Positions 1 to 11,219 of a stretch of 64,000 nt of DNA are shown here, piece by piece. The stretch's first letter is position 1; each line of letters begins with the position of its first letter. Source of the stretch: Ponticoccus alexandrii (GTDB lineage Bacteria; Pseudomonadota; Alphaproteobacteria; Rhodobacterales; Rhodobacteraceae); assembly GCF_016806125.1 (NCBI RefSeq), contig NZ_CP047166.1, forward strand, positions 1,860,001-1,924,000, given 5' to 3'. The translations under genes were made by a program, and so were the position numbers. The notes under the pieces were generated by a model. It was given only the letters and a program-made list of their open reading frames with translations. It was not told the DNA's origin and did no database searches.

Positions 1-1
1 C

Positions 2-382
2 CGCACCCATGGCTACATGCCGCCCGAGGACGAACTTCAGCAGATCGTGCCCGGCGTGGATACCCGCGCCTCCGTCGAGGATCTGATCGGCGTGCCGAAC
101 GCCGCGGGCGTGCGCGACAACTCCGGTTTCTATTACATCGAGACAGAGATGCGTCATTTCGCGTGGCGCCGCCCCGAGATCATGGACCGCCAGATCCTGG
201 CCATCACCTTCGATCAGGCCGGCATCGTGGACAATATCAGCACCTACGGTCTGGAAGACGGCCGCGTCGTGCCGATCACCCGCCGCGTCACCAAGAGCAC
301 CGATGGCGAGATCGGCTTCATCCGCAAACTCTTCGGTAATATCGGCGGGATCGACGCCAGCCAGCTTCTGGGCGGCCAGTAA
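2..382 (+). CDS. bamE: BamE-like outer membrane assembly lipoprotein, 3' part (truncated by window edge)
   Basis: The reading frame is open from base 2 and ends in TAA at 380-382, so only the C-terminal 126 residues are present; the signal peptide and lipobox lie outside the window. The fragment starts RTHGYMPPEDELQQI and continues VPGVDTRASVEDLIGVPN, which matches the conserved start of the SmpA/OmlA (BamE) domain. BamE is a small lipoprotein of the BAM complex that inserts beta-barrel proteins into the outer membrane. The C-terminal extension after the domain (about residues 90-126, GEIGFIRKLFGNIGGIDASQLLGG) is common in alphaproteobacterial members. Family assignment is from recognised motifs. 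Confidence 0.8.
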   Translation, partial: RTHGYMPPEDELQQIVPGVDTRASVEDLIGVPNAAGVRDNSGFYYIETEMRHFAWRRPEIMDRQILAITFDQAGIVDNISTYGLEDGRVVPITRRVTKSTDGEIGFIRKLFGNIGGIDASQLLGGQ

Positions 383-499
383 CGGCATGGCCGGGGCCGC
401 GAACCGGCCCGGCGAAGATTCGTCACGCTGCTGTCATGCAATTCGCGCAATCCGGGGCCATCTAGGTTGCCTGAGGATGGCTTGGCACAAGAGGCGGGC

Positions 500-1240
500 A
501 TGGCAGGCACAAGCATAGACCTGACACGGGGACGTTACCACGCCCGGCTTGCCGAGGATCCCGGCGATCTCGGTCGGGCACAGACGCTGCGCGGTCTGGC
601 CTTCCATCGCGACGGGCCCGATGCCGACGCCTTCGACGCGGTCTGCCACCACGTGCTGGTCGAGGATATGACCAGCGGCTCCGTGGTCTGCTGCTTTCGC
701 CTGATGCCGCTGGCGGGCGGGGCCGAGATCGACCGCAGCTATTCGGCGCAGTTCTACGAGCTTTCGGCGCTGGCCACCTTCGAGGGGCCGATGGTTGAGA
801 TGGGGCGCTTCTGCATCCATCCCGACTGGCACGACCCCGACATCCTGCGCGTGGCCTGGGGGGCGATGACCGCCTATGTCGATGCGCAGGGGGTCGAGCT
901 GCTGTTCGGCTGCGCCTCGTTCTCGGGCACCGACGCGCGGGAATACTACGATGCCTTCGCGGTGCTGAAGGCCCGGCACCTCGCACCCCGCCGCTGGTTG
1001 CCCCGGGTCAAGGCGCCCAGCGTTTTCCGCTTCGCCGAACGGCTGCGCCGCAAGCCCGACCGGAAAATGGCGATGCTGCGGATGCCGCCGCTGCTGAAAA
1101 CCTACCTGACCATGGGTGGCTGGGTGTCGGATCACGCGGTGGTGGATGCGCAGATGAACACGCTGCACGTCTTCACCGGCGTCGAGATCGCGGCGATTCC
1201 CCCGGCCCGCAAACGCCTGTTGCGGGCGGTGGCCGGGTAA
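500..1240 (+). CDS. olsB: GNAT-fold L-ornithine N-alpha-acyltransferase (OlsB-like)
   Basis: A 246-residue protein of the GNAT/hemolysin-like acyltransferase family. OlsB transfers a 3-hydroxyacyl group from acyl-ACP to ornithine, the first step of ornithine-lipid synthesis in bacterial membranes. Seen motifs include LRGLAFHRD near the N-terminus, CCFRLMPL, the acceptor segment MVEMGRFCIHPDW and LLFGCASFSGTD. I chose ATG at 500 because a GAGGCGG box lies just upstream; an in-frame TTG at 467 would add 11 residues. It follows the bamE-like gene by about 120 bases in the same direction. In Rhodobacterales olsB is usually paired with olsA; no olsA is visible here, so the gene name rests on family resemblance. 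Confidence 0.75.
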   Translation: MAGTSIDLTRGRYHARLAEDPGDLGRAQTLRGLAFHRDGPDADAFDAVCHHVLVEDMTSGSVVCCFRLMPLAGGAEIDRSYSAQFYELSALATFEGPMVEMGRFCIHPDWHDPDILRVAWGAMTAYVDAQGVELLFGCASFSGTDAREYYDAFAVLKARHLAPRRWLPRVKAPSVFRFAERLRRKPDRKMAMLRMPPLLKTYLTMGGWVSDHAVVDAQMNTLHVFTGVEIAAIPPARKRLLRAVAG

Positions 1241-1388
1241 CGGCACTCCCAGCGACGCTGCGGCACAGCGAAAAGCCGCCCGAATCCCCGGGGGGATGGA
1301 CCGCTCAGTGCAGCGCCGGCCCGCGATGGGGCCCGGCTGCGACACGGCCCGGCTTGACGGCAGGCCCGGCTTTGCCTAGCTGCGCGGC

Positions 1389-3203
<1,815 letters not shown>

Positions 3204-3280
3204 CCACCCTTCGCTTGACAAGCGATAGCGCACCGCCCCACGGGGGTATTCTCCACCCACTTCGCCACGCGGATCACCCG

Positions 3281-3332
3281 TTCTTCTTTGGTCTTCCAAA
3301 TACCTCGGGGGTTCGGGGGCAGAGCCCCCGAC
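3281..3332. repeat. Dispersed C/G-rich hairpin repeat, copy 1
   Basis: A block reading TTCTTCTTTGGTCTTCCAAA then TACCTCGGGGGTTCGGGGGC with a GGGGGC-AGA-GCCCCC hairpin. Similar blocks occur at 44075-44134 and, inverted, at 56140-56189. All three share the order (C/T-rich run)-(AAATAC)-(CTCxGGGGG)-(G5C hairpin). It sits between the converging uup-like and abrB-like genes, so it could act as a bidirectional terminator. Confidence 0.6.
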
Positions 3333-3374
3333 CGGTCGCAGGCCGCCAGGCCTGCGAAACCCGACGAAACCGGG

Positions 3375-4466
3375 CTACCCCTTTGCCCTGATTCCCGTCA
3401 CCCGCGCCGCGAGCGGCATTTCCACAACCGTCAGCAGGATACGGATCACGTGATGCAGGCTGACCAGCGCCGGGTTGGCGGCAAGGCTAAGCGCGATCAC
3501 CGACATCTCGGCCACGCCGCCAGGGGCGTAGCTGATCAGCAGGTGCAGGAACGGAATTCCCGTCACCACATGCAGCAGCATCGCGATGGCCCCGCCCAGC
3601 ACAAGCATATAGGCCACCGAAAGCAGGCTCAGCCCCAGCGACCGGCGCAGAAGCTCCAGCTTCACGCCGTGAAACCTCAGGCCGAGGCTGACGCCGATGA
3701 CGCATTGCGCGGCGGCGATCAGCCAGCCGGGCAGGTGGGTGTGCAGAACCCCCGTCACCGTCAGCCCCCCGGCCAGCAGCAGCGGACCGGTCAGCCGGGC
3801 GGCGGGCAGGCGCAGCGGTCCGCCCAGGGCCATGCCGGCCACCGCGATCGCCACGATCATCCCGATGGCCAGCGGTCCCACCGGCTCTGACGCGTTCGCA
3901 GAGAGGATCCCGGCAGCACTGCCCACCGGCTCTCCGACCCAGAGCGACAGGGCAAGGGGCAGGGTGGTGATGACCACGATGATACGCAGGAACTGCTGCA
4001 CCGTCAGGATGCGGATATCCGCGCCCGCCGCCTCGCCGGTCACGATGCTTTCGATCAGCCCGCCCGGTGTGCCGGAATAGAAGGCGGTCGCGCGGTCCAT
4101 GCCGCCAACCTGCCGGAAGATCTGGTAGTTGCCCGCATGGGCCGCGATCACGAAGAGGATCAGGCAGAGGAAGGACAGGCCGAGGTCGCCGGCCATGTCC
4201 CAAAGATCCGGTGTGACCTGCGTGCCGATCATCACCCCGATCAGCGCGATGAAGAAGGTCCGAAGCGGTATCGGGAAGGCGTAATCCTCCAGCACCCGGG
4301 GCCGCACCGCCAGAACCATGACGGCAGAGACAAACAGCGATCCCAGCATCCATGGCATCGGCAGGCGGATCAGGCTGGCCGCATAGCCGCCAAGGCCGCC
4401 GAGGACGAGGAACAGGGCCGTGCGCCAGACCAGCGCGAGGGAGGGTAATTTGAATGCCATGTGCAT
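3375..4466 (-). CDS. AbrB-family integral membrane protein
   Basis: A 363-residue, very hydrophobic protein with about ten predicted membrane segments arranged as two similar halves, typical of the AbrB duplication family (PF05145, often misnamed ammonia monooxygenase or AidB regulator). Seen landmarks are GGYAASLIRLPMPWMLGSL in the first half and SYAPGGVAEMSVIALSL in the second, both family signatures. Transport substrate is not known for this family. ATG at 4466 and ATG at 4460 are both possible starts; neither has a strong ribosome site. It converges on the uup-like gene and is divergent from the deacetylase gene. Confidence 0.82.
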   Translation of the reverse strand: MHMAFKLPSLALVWRTALFLVLGGLGGYAASLIRLPMPWMLGSLFVSAVMVLAVRPRVLEDYAFPIPLRTFFIALIGVMIGTQVTPDLWDMAGDLGLSFLCLILFVIAAHAGNYQIFRQVGGMDRATAFYSGTPGGLIESIVTGEAAGADIRILTVQQFLRIIVVITTLPLALSLWVGEPVGSAAGILSANASEPVGPLAIGMIVAIAVAGMALGGPLRLPAARLTGPLLLAGGLTVTGVLHTHLPGWLIAAAQCVIGVSLGLRFHGVKLELLRRSLGLSLLSVAYMLVLGGAIAMLLHVVTGIPFLHLLISYAPGGVAEMSVIALSLAANPALVSLHHVIRILLTVVEMPLAARVTGIRAKG

Positions 4467-4661
4467 CTAATATACCTGCATCCGGGCGTATACAATCCTC
4501 CCCGAGACCCCGCCGACTTTGCGCTGCAGGGGCGCCCGGAGGCCCGCGGGCCTCGGTCTGCCTGCCGTTGTCGAACGGGGCAGAGCGCGCGTTTCCCTTC
4601 TGTCCGTAAAAACCGGCAGAGCCTGCTTCAACGGACGGCGGAAAGCCTGTAGGCCGATGAC

Positions 4662-5765
4662 ATGAGGCAGGTGCAATTCATCGGGTCGGCCATCTATCGT
4701 GGCTCTGTCTACGGGCCGCGTCACCCGCTTTCGATCCAGCGCGTGCCCGCCGTCACCGACCTGTGCCGCGCCCTTGGCTGGCTGCCACCCGAGCGCTACC
4801 GGACCTCGCCCCGCGCCAAGCCCGAGGCGCTGACGCGCTTTCACACCGATGCTTACGTGGCGGCCCTGCGCCGGGCCGAGGCCGAGCAGGCGGTCTCTGA
4901 CGCGGTGCGGGACCGGCACAACCTTGGCACTTTGTCCAATCCGGTCTTCACAGAGATGTTCCGCAGGCCCGCCACGGCGGTGGGCGGCGGGCTACTGGCG
5001 GCGGAACTGGTGGCCGGGGGCGGCGCGGTCTACAACCCGGGCGGTGGCACCCATCACGGCATGCCCGACCGGGCCGAGGGCTTCTGTTTCCTCAACGAGC
5101 CGGTGCTGACGATTTTGCGCCTGCTTGAAATGGGTCTGGACCGCGTGGCCTATGTCGATATCGACGCCCATCACGGAGACGGCGTTGAAGCGGCCTTTCA
5201 CGGCAGCGCCCGGGTGCGGGTGATCTCGGTCCACGAGGCGCGGCGCTGGCCCTTCACCGGCGCGCTTGACGACACGGCGGGGGGCGCGGCGATCAACCTG
5301 CCGGTGCCGCGGGGTTTCAACGATACCGAGTTCGAGGCCGCGCTCGACGGCGTCATCCTGCCCGCCGTCGAGGGTTTCGCGCCGGATGCGATCTACCTGC
5401 AATGCGGTGCCGACGCGCTGGCCGAAGATCCGCTCTCGCGGCTTGCCCTGTCGAACAACGCGCACCGCCTGGCCGTCCGGGCGCTGCGGCCCCTGGCACC
5501 CCGGCTGATCGTCTCGGGCGGCGGCGGCTACAACCCCTGGTCCGTGGCGCGCTGCTGGGCCGGGGTCTGGGCAGAGCTGGCCGGCTTCGCCATTCCCGAG
5601 ATCCTTCCGGAGCCGGCCCGCGCGGTGCTGGGCGCCCTGTGCTGGTCGCGCCGGGGTGGCCCGTCCCCGGTGCTGTTGACGACGCTCGCCGATCCGCCCC
5701 GGCCCGGCCTGCTGCGCGACGAGCTGCGGGCGGCGATCGGGCAGCTGGCCGGACGGCTGGCCTGA
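4662..5765 (+). CDS. Histone deacetylase / AcuC-family amidohydrolase
   Basis: A 367-residue member of the arginase-deacetylase fold. The zinc and catalytic motifs are visible: NPGGGTHHGM (catalytic His pair), YVDIDAHHGDGVE (Asp and His zinc ligands), QCGADALAEDPL (third ligand Asp) and SGGGGYNPWSVAR near the C-terminus. Bacterial members remove acetyl groups from lysine or small amines such as acetylpolyamines; the substrate cannot be told from sequence. It is the last ordinary chromosomal gene before the tRNA-Gly repeat at 5840, and ends 74 bases before it. Confidence 0.88.
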   Translation: MRQVQFIGSAIYRGSVYGPRHPLSIQRVPAVTDLCRALGWLPPERYRTSPRAKPEALTRFHTDAYVAALRRAEAEQAVSDAVRDRHNLGTLSNPVFTEMFRRPATAVGGGLLAAELVAGGGAVYNPGGGTHHGMPDRAEGFCFLNEPVLTILRLLEMGLDRVAYVDIDAHHGDGVEAAFHGSARVRVISVHEARRWPFTGALDDTAGGAAINLPVPRGFNDTEFEAALDGVILPAVEGFAPDAIYLQCGADALAEDPLSRLALSNNAHRLAVRALRPLAPRLIVSGGGGYNPWSVARCWAGVWAELAGFAIPEILPEPARAVLGALCWSRRGGPSPVLLTTLADPPRPGLLRDELRAAIGQLAGRLA

Positions 5766-5839
5766 GGCGGCGCGGCGGTTGCACCCGTCAGCCATGACCG
5801 GCTCGGGCCTGTGACCAGCGATTCGGGGTCTCGGGGGGG

Positions 5840-5856
5840 TGGAGCGGGTGAAGGGA
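5840..5856. other. Putative attL: 17-bp copy of the tRNA-Gly 3' end
   Basis: TGGAGCGGGTGAAGGGA here is identical to 22655-22671, the 3' terminus (T-arm half, acceptor strand and CCA) of the intact tRNA-Gly gene, in the same orientation. This is the arrangement left when an element integrates into a tRNA 3' end: the intact tRNA stays next to its own 5' half and the displaced 3' piece marks the far end. Homology to tRNA stops at 5857, where tape-measure coding sequence begins. That the repeat is a true attachment site is inference. Confidence 0.6.
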
Positions 5857-8800
5857 TGCGGAAACCCGGAACCCGACCGCGCAGTTGCGGCGGGAATTCG
5901 ACCGTGGCCGTGCGTCGGTAGACCGCTTGGAACACCAGCACCGCAAGAACCGGCAGGCCCTGCACGGCTTTTGCAGGGGCAGCTGCGCGGTGCAGGCGTG
6001 AACACCGGCGACCTTGCCGGTGAACAGCGGCGGTTGGCGGGGGCACTGGATGGGGCCAATGGGGCCTTTGGTCGTCAGGTGGAGCGGTTGAAGCGTCTTG
6101 AGCAGATGCAGGGCTGCCTTGCCGCCGCTCGCGAACGCATGGACCGGTCCCTTGCGACTGCCGCGAATGTGTCCTTTGTCGGCAACGCCTCAATGCAGAC
6201 CGGTCGGCGGATTATCCAGGGCCTGGGCGGACCGGTGCAGCAGGCCATCGCGTTCGAATCCGCTATGTCCGATGTGAAGAAGGTGGTGGATTTTGACAGT
6301 CCGGAAGCCTTTCGGCAGATGTCGGATGACATCCTGAAGCTGTCCGCGCGCATCCCCATGGCGGCGGAAGGCCTGGCGCAAATCGTGGCGGCAGGCGGGC
6401 AGTCGGGCATTGCCCGTGAAGAACTCCTGACGTTTGCGGAGACGGCGGCGAAAATCGGTGTCGCGTTCGATGTTTCTGCGGCGCAGTCCGGCGAAGCCAT
6501 GGCCAGCGTCAAAACGCAACTTGGTCTGACGGTCGAAGAAACCAGTGCGCTTTTCGACGCGATGAACCACCTGTCAAACAATATGGCTTCGACGGCTCCG
6601 AAGGTGTTGGATTTCACCACCCGCGTGGCTGCGGACGGCGAGGTCAAAGGCTTCAATGCGACCGAAACCATCGCATTCGGTTCTGCAATGATTGCGGCAG
6701 GCGTTGGTGCTGACGTGGCGGCGACATCGTTTCGGAATATGGGTAAGGCGCTGGCCCGTGGCGCGGCGTCTACGCCTAAACAGCGGGCAGCTTTCGAGAC
6801 GCTTGGGTTGCGCGCGGCGGATATTGCGAAGCGCATGCAGGAGGATGCGGTTGGCACCACGTTGGATGTGATGGAGCGCATCAACCAGCTTCCTGCCCAC
6901 CTTCAGTCGTCAACCATGTCGCAGATTTTTGGCGATGAGGCGCGGGCAGTGACGCCTCTTATCAATCGCCTTGATTTGCTTAGAGAATCATTGGGGCTGG
7001 TTTCGGATGAACAGCTGTACCTTGGTAGTGCTGAACGCGAATATGCCGCGCGTGCGGAAACCATGGCAAACAATATACAGCTGATGCAGAATCAGATGGC
7101 CCGCCTCGGCGTCAGCATCGGTGAGGTGGTTTTGCCGCCGCTGAATGACCTGTTGGAGCGGTAGCAGGGCATCATAGACCGATTTGTTACGTGGACGAAA
7201 GCACATCCGAAGCTGACCAAGTATCTAGTCATTGGGGGCGCCGCCATCGGTGCCATGGCGGTTGCCGGCGGGGCATTGCTGACAGCGGCGGCTGGCCTGA
7301 TCGGCACGCTTGCCGTGCTTCGGTTCGGTCTTGTCGGACTCGGTTTGCGGGCGGCCTTCGCGGTGAGTGACCTGATTGGCGTGGGGCGGGCCTTTGGCGG
7401 GCTTTCGCGGCTTGCGCCTTTCGCGCTGTCCGGCCTGCTGAAGCCGGTAAAATGGGGTGCAAAGCTGATCGGGCGCATCCCGTGGGTGCGGCTGGCCGGC
7501 ACCTTGGCGCTGAACACCTTGGTCATACCCTTGAAATGGACTGCGGCTTTATTGCCTAACTTTGCCCCGGCGTTGCGTCGGTTCCGGGCCTTCCGGATTG
7601 CCGCGAGCGCGCAGATGACCCGCCTGCTGGCGGCGGTCAGTTGGCGGATGGTGGCCATGAGTGGCGTCGCGGCGGGCGTGTTTGCGGCCATTTACCCAAC
7701 GGCGGCAAATACGGGGCCGAACGGTGAATCCGAACATGATCTGGTCCAGCGCGAGGGGCAGAGCTGGTGGGCCATGCCGCCTGAGGAGAGGCAGGCGATT
7801 GTGGATCGCGAAGAGGCGGTGATCCGCGCCAAGCGGGCGGCTCAGGGTGCTGTCGGGGATCCCATGGCGGGGCCGGGGGAAGACATCCTGCGCTCTGGCC
7901 CGCCGTCCCGGCCCAAACTGAGGCCACCGCAGTCTGCCGCTGTGGGAACCTCGCTGCGTCCCGTGGCGCGTCCCAGCCAAGATGCACGCGATCTGGCGGC
8001 CCTGAACGCCAGTGCCGAAGCCGTGGAGAGGATCAACGGGCTGGTTTCCGAAGGTACGCTGCCGACCGAACGACGGTTGGAGCGCATGGCATCGCGGGTG
8101 GGTGAAATCCGGTCTGAGGTCGAAGCGATGGAGGCAAGCCTTGCATCCCTGTCACCGGACCAGAGCCAGGGCGGGCAGGGCGATGCCCTGCGCATGCAGC
8201 TGGAGGAAAAGCGTGCGACCCTGCAGCAGATGGAGGCAGATCTTGCTTCGGTCGGGGCGCGGGCTGTGGCGCTGGAGACGGAATTGCAGCGTGTCCATGG
8301 CACGGAAATCGCGCCGGTCATCAATACCGAGTCCATTGACCGCGCGCGGCAGGCGGTAGGGGAACTGGCTTTGCAACTTCGGGCTTTGCCGTCAGGCGGG
8401 GCTGGCGCGGCCCCTGCTGTCAAGCCAGCGGGAGCGCGGGCGGACGGCGGCCCTGTTCGCATGGGCCTTCCCTACCTGGTCAATGAACGCACGCCGCGTT
8501 CGGAGTGGTTCGGTCCAAGCCGGTCGGGTGGCATCCTGAACGTGTCGCAGGCACAGTCGGCCTTCCGGTCGCACCTGGCATCTGTCGGGCCGCGCCCTGG
8601 GCGTCGGCCAAGTTCGGTGGATGCCTTCGCCGCCAGCGCATCGCGCGTTCGAGCCGCAAGCTACGCGGCGCTAACAGCTGCAGCAGCCTCAGTGGCAGTG
8701 CCCGCGGCTGCGCAGCCCGCGCAGGCCGGAAAGCCAGGTGCAGGGGCGGTGACGGTGCAGATCGAGAACTTCACTGTGCAAGTGCCGTCCGGTGTTTCGG

Positions 8801-8883
8801 ACCCTGATGCTATCGCGGACCTCGTGGCTGATCGCATTGGGCAGCGTGTCGAAGCCACGATGTCGGCCAGCTTTTCCGACTAA
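5857..8883 (+). pseudogene. Phage tail tape measure protein, 5'-truncated, frameshifted and with an in-frame TAG
   Basis: One gene in pieces. Frame A (5879-5962) encodes QLRREFDRGRASVDRLEHQ, a coiled-coil start; near 5960-5970 the homology moves to a second frame that runs GQLRGAGVNTGDLAGEQRRL onward, so a frameshift is present. The second frame has the TP901-type core (about 6240-7160: AIAFESAMSDVKKVVDF, GEAMASVKTQLGLT, IFGDEARA) and is then cut by TAG at 7162-7164. The same frame continues without a gap as QGIIDRFVTWTKAHPKLTKY, hydrophobic helices and a C-terminal coiled coil, to TAA at 8881. The original codon was probably CAG. The protein would set tail length in a contractile-tailed phage. 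The 5' end abuts the putative attL, so the true start is missing. Confidence 0.8.
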
Positions 8884-8892
8884 GGGGGTGAC

Positions 8893-9315
8893 GTGGCTGG
8901 ACCAGTGACCATGGCCTTGGGGCCATTCATGTTTCGTGCCCATGGCTTCGGATACACCGGAGTCGGGCGCAAGCTGGACACCACATGGGCCGAAATCGAA
9001 ACTGCGGGGAGGCTGAACGCCCTGCAATGGACTGGCCCGCGTAGCGAGGTGGTGGCCATCAATGGCGTGCTGTTCCCGCAGGAATTTGGCGGGGCTGCCA
9101 CCCTGGAAGGTGTGCGGCTGGCCGCCAAGTCAGGGATGTCGCTGATGCTGGTATCCTTGGGCGGAAAGGTCTTTGGCAGTCACGCCATTCAGAAGGTCGA
9201 CGAAGACCGTGCGTTTCATGACCGATACGGCACGCCGGGCCGCAATGCCTTCACCATAGAAGTGAAGCGCATCGGTGCCGGGTTTTCGCTTCTGTCGCTG
9301 CTGGGGGCTATCTGA
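8893..9315 (+). CDS. P2 gpU-like phage tail protein
   Basis: A 140-residue protein that begins with GTG at 8893 behind a GGGGGTGAC box, 10 bases after the tape measure stop. It contains WAEIETAGRLNALQWTGPRS, GVLFPQEFGG and a C-terminal IEVKRIG segment, as in the gpU family (phage P2 tail terminator/tail completion proteins). Gene order tape measure-U-X-D is that of P2-like myophages. Its stop overlaps the start of the next gene (TGATG). It looks intact, though its partners are broken. Confidence 0.75.
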   Translation: MAGPVTMALGPFMFRAHGFGYTGVGRKLDTTWAEIETAGRLNALQWTGPRSEVVAINGVLFPQEFGGAATLEGVRLAAKSGMSLMLVSLGGKVFGSHAIQKVDEDRAFHDRYGTPGRNAFTIEVKRIGAGFSLLSLLGAI

Positions 9316-9527
9316 TGGCTAGCGTCTATGTGACCGTCGCCGGTGATGCCCTGGACCTGATCTGCCTGCGCAAATACGGGGCGCAGGCGGGCGCAGTCGA
9401 GCGGGTGCTCGAGGCAAACCCTCGTATCAAGACCGTGGCTCACCGCTTGCCGGTGGGCACTGAAATCATCCTGCCCGACATGGTGGTGCAGGATAAGGCT
9501 GGTCAGCTTTTGAGGTTGTGGGACTGA
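9315..9527 (+). CDS. P2 gpX-like tail protein
   Basis: A 70-residue protein that starts with ATG overlapping the gpU stop and ends in TGA overlapping the next ATG. The motif sequence GDALDLICLRKYG, then VERVLEANP and GTEIILPD, is the LysM-like tail protein X pattern found next to gpU and gpD in P2-type phages. It is thought to help tail assembly at the tip or baseplate. Intact, but part of a defective module. Confidence 0.8.
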   Translation: MASVYVTVAGDALDLICLRKYGAQAGAVERVLEANPRIKTVAHRLPVGTEIILPDMVVQDKAGQLLRLWD

Positions 9528-9603
9528 TGACGCATCCGCGCATTCAGGTGACTGTCGATGGAGTGCCCGTGTCGGGCGCGTTCTTTGATCGGCTTGTCAG
9601 TGG
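9527..9603 (+). pseudogene. P2 gpD-like late control / tail protein, truncated by IS3
   Basis: ATG at 9527 overlaps the gpX stop. The first 25 codons read MTHPRIQVTVDGVPVSGAFF then DRLVS, as expected for the start of a P2 gpD tail-hub protein. Homology stops at 9603, exactly where the IS3-family terminal repeat begins. No continuation of gpD is seen on the far side of the IS at 10901, so the rest has been deleted rather than just split. Confidence 0.7.
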
Positions 9604-9671
9604 TGACCTGCCCCCCGGAACTTCCCTCGTTCTGATGTAGAGTTTGCTCAACCTTTTGAAGGAGCAGACAG

Positions 9672-9978
9672 ATGCGAAAGAGCCGTTTTACCGAGGCGCA
9701 AATCATTGGGATGATCAAGGAACAGGGTTCAAGCGTTAAGCGATTGATCCAGTGGATCAATCGTAGCGCAGAACGGTATGCCCACCGCCGAGGTGTGCCG
9801 CAGGCATGGCCTAAGCACGGCGACGTTCTGCAAGCTGAAAGCTAAGTATGGCGGGATGGAAGTGTCCGAGGCGGCAAGGCTGAAGGCGCTGGAAGACGAG
9901 AATGCCAAGCTCAAGCGGCTACTGGCCGATACCATGCTGGACAACGTGGTTCTGAAAGACCTGCTGGGAAAGAGTTGA
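9672..9978 (+). pseudogene. IS3-family orfA, disrupted by a palindromic insert
   Basis: The start MRKSRFTEAQIIGMIKEQ (9672-9725) is the usual helix-turn-helix beginning of this orfA type. The continuation MPTAEVCRRHGLSTATF...LKDLLGKS (9778-9978) is in a different frame. Between them lie about 52 bases, some 43 more than expected, which shift the frame. The insert contains a perfect 11-bp inverted repeat (9741-9751 and 9753-9763) around one G. OrfA normally binds the IS ends and is needed to make the OrfAB transposase by frameshifting, so this copy is probably not autonomous. Confidence 0.75.
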
Positions 9979-10874
9979 CGACATTGACGAAGCGGCGAGA
10001 CGCGGCGCTCCGAGTGATGCGGGATCATGACATCTCGCAGCGCAGAGCGTGCAAGCTGGTTGGTGTCGATCCAAGGACAGTCCGGCGTGAACGCCCGCCG
10101 GACTGTGCCGAGATCCGCAAGGAGATGCAGGAGATCGCCGGCAAGCGACGTCGGTTCGGCTACCGCCGGATCGGGGTGCTGCTGGAACGCAAGGGCATGA
10201 GCATGAACCACAAGAAACTTTACCGGATCTACCGGGAAGAGGGTTTGTCCGTGAAGCGACGACGTGGCCGGAAACGGGCGCGCGGGACAAGGACACCGAT
10301 GCCTGGCGCCGCGTATCCCAATGCACGCTGGTCCTTGGACTTCGTGTCCGATAGCTTCGGTGCGTCGCGAAAATTTCGGATTTTGGCGGTGATCGACGAT
10401 TGCACCCGGGAATGCCTGGGCTTGGTTGCCGATACCAGCCTCTCCGGCGCACGAGTCGCGCGCGAGCTCAGCGCACTGATCCGGATCTACGGCAAACCCG
10501 GCTGCATTGTCAGTGATAATGGAACTGAGTTCACCAGTCGGGCCGTCCTGAAATGGGCCGATGGGAATACCGTGCCGTGGCATTACATCGATCCGGGTAA
10601 GCCCCAGCAAAACGCTTTCATCGAAAGCTTCAACGGAAGCCTCCGGGACGAACTTCTGAACGAGGAGATATTCGACAGTCTGGACGATGCGCGGCGAAAG
10701 CTCGCCCTCTGGCGCTACGACTACAACACGGTCAGGCCGCACTCTTCCCTGGGCAACCAGACACCACAGCAAGCGCGCCGAGCGCTTGAGCAATTAGAGG
10801 GCTCCGCGCCCGGCGCGCTTGCGCCAAACGGGGAAACCGAATACCCAGATCCAACCTGCAGACTCTCGTTATGA
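9975..10874 (+). CDS. IS3-family transposase OrfB (DDE integrase domain)
   Basis: A 299-residue OrfB that starts (TTG) inside the end of orfA, as in IS3-family elements made by -1 frameshifting. It has an HTH_21 region ([16 protein letters not shown]), then the rve integrase core with the DDE residues in [21 protein letters not shown] and NAFIESFNG, and the C-terminal [15 protein letters not shown]. The frame is intact, but its partner orfA is broken, so transposition would need help from another copy. Confidence 0.9.
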   Translation: MTTLTKRRDAALRVMRDHDISQRRACKLVGVDPRTVRRERPPDCAEIRKEMQEIAGKRRRFGYRRIGVLLERKGMSMNHKKLYRIYREEGLSVKRRRGRKRARGTRTPMPGAAYPNARWSLDFVSDSFGASRKFRILAVIDDCTRECLGLVADTSLSGARVARELSALIRIYGKPGCIVSDNGTEFTSRAVLKWADGNTVPWHYIDPGKPQQNAFIESFNGSLRDELLNEEIFDSLDDARRKLALWRYDYNTVRPHSSLGNQTPQQARRALEQLEGSAPGALAPNGETEYPDPTCRLSL

Positions 10875-11102
10875 ACGAGGGACCAGCGGGGGGCAGGTCA
10901 GAAGCCGTCGTTCAGGCCGGGCCCGGTGGCGTGAACTTGGCGGCATGTCCGCTTCCATTTGCTGGCAAGGGTGCGTTCGCACGCACAGAGAAAGTCCGCT
11001 CTCTGCCCGCCGGGGCCTCGCGTCATGATCCGCGCTGCATGAGTGTCGCAGAAGGGCTGCGAACGGTCGAACGGCCCCAGTCCAGAAAACGCCGGAGGCA
11101 CC

Positions 11103-11219
11103 ATGGACCAGAAAACGACAATGCGCATCGCACTCCTGAAGCGCCGGGCGCGAGCAGCATACGCCAAGATGCAGATGCCGGCGCACCTCGATTGCGGTCG
11201 GCACCTGGCCGACGACATC
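11103..11219 (+). pseudogene. Small unknown gene fragment between two IS elements
   Basis: ATG at 11103 follows a CGGAGGCACC ribosome-site-like sequence. The codons read MDQKTTMRIALLKRRARAAY then AKMQMPAHLDCGRHLADDIG, and the frame runs straight into the left end of the IS1182-like element near 11220. It looks like the start of a short gene whose 3' part was removed by that insertion. No family is recognised. The rest of 10901-11102 shows no convincing gene. Confidence 0.3.

Larger units (their letters stand above)
9604..10900 (+). mobile_element. IS3-family insertion sequence (1297 bp)
   Basis: The element is bounded by terminal inverted repeats: left TGACCTGCCCCCCGGAAC, right complement TGACCTGCCCCCCGCTGG, followed on both sides by a related TCCCTCGTT block. 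It carries orfA and orfB in the usual overlapping order. No short target-site duplication is visible: the left flank is CAGTGG and the right flank is GAAGCC. With the loss of gpD, this suggests a deletion or recombination at one end after insertion. Confidence 0.85.
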
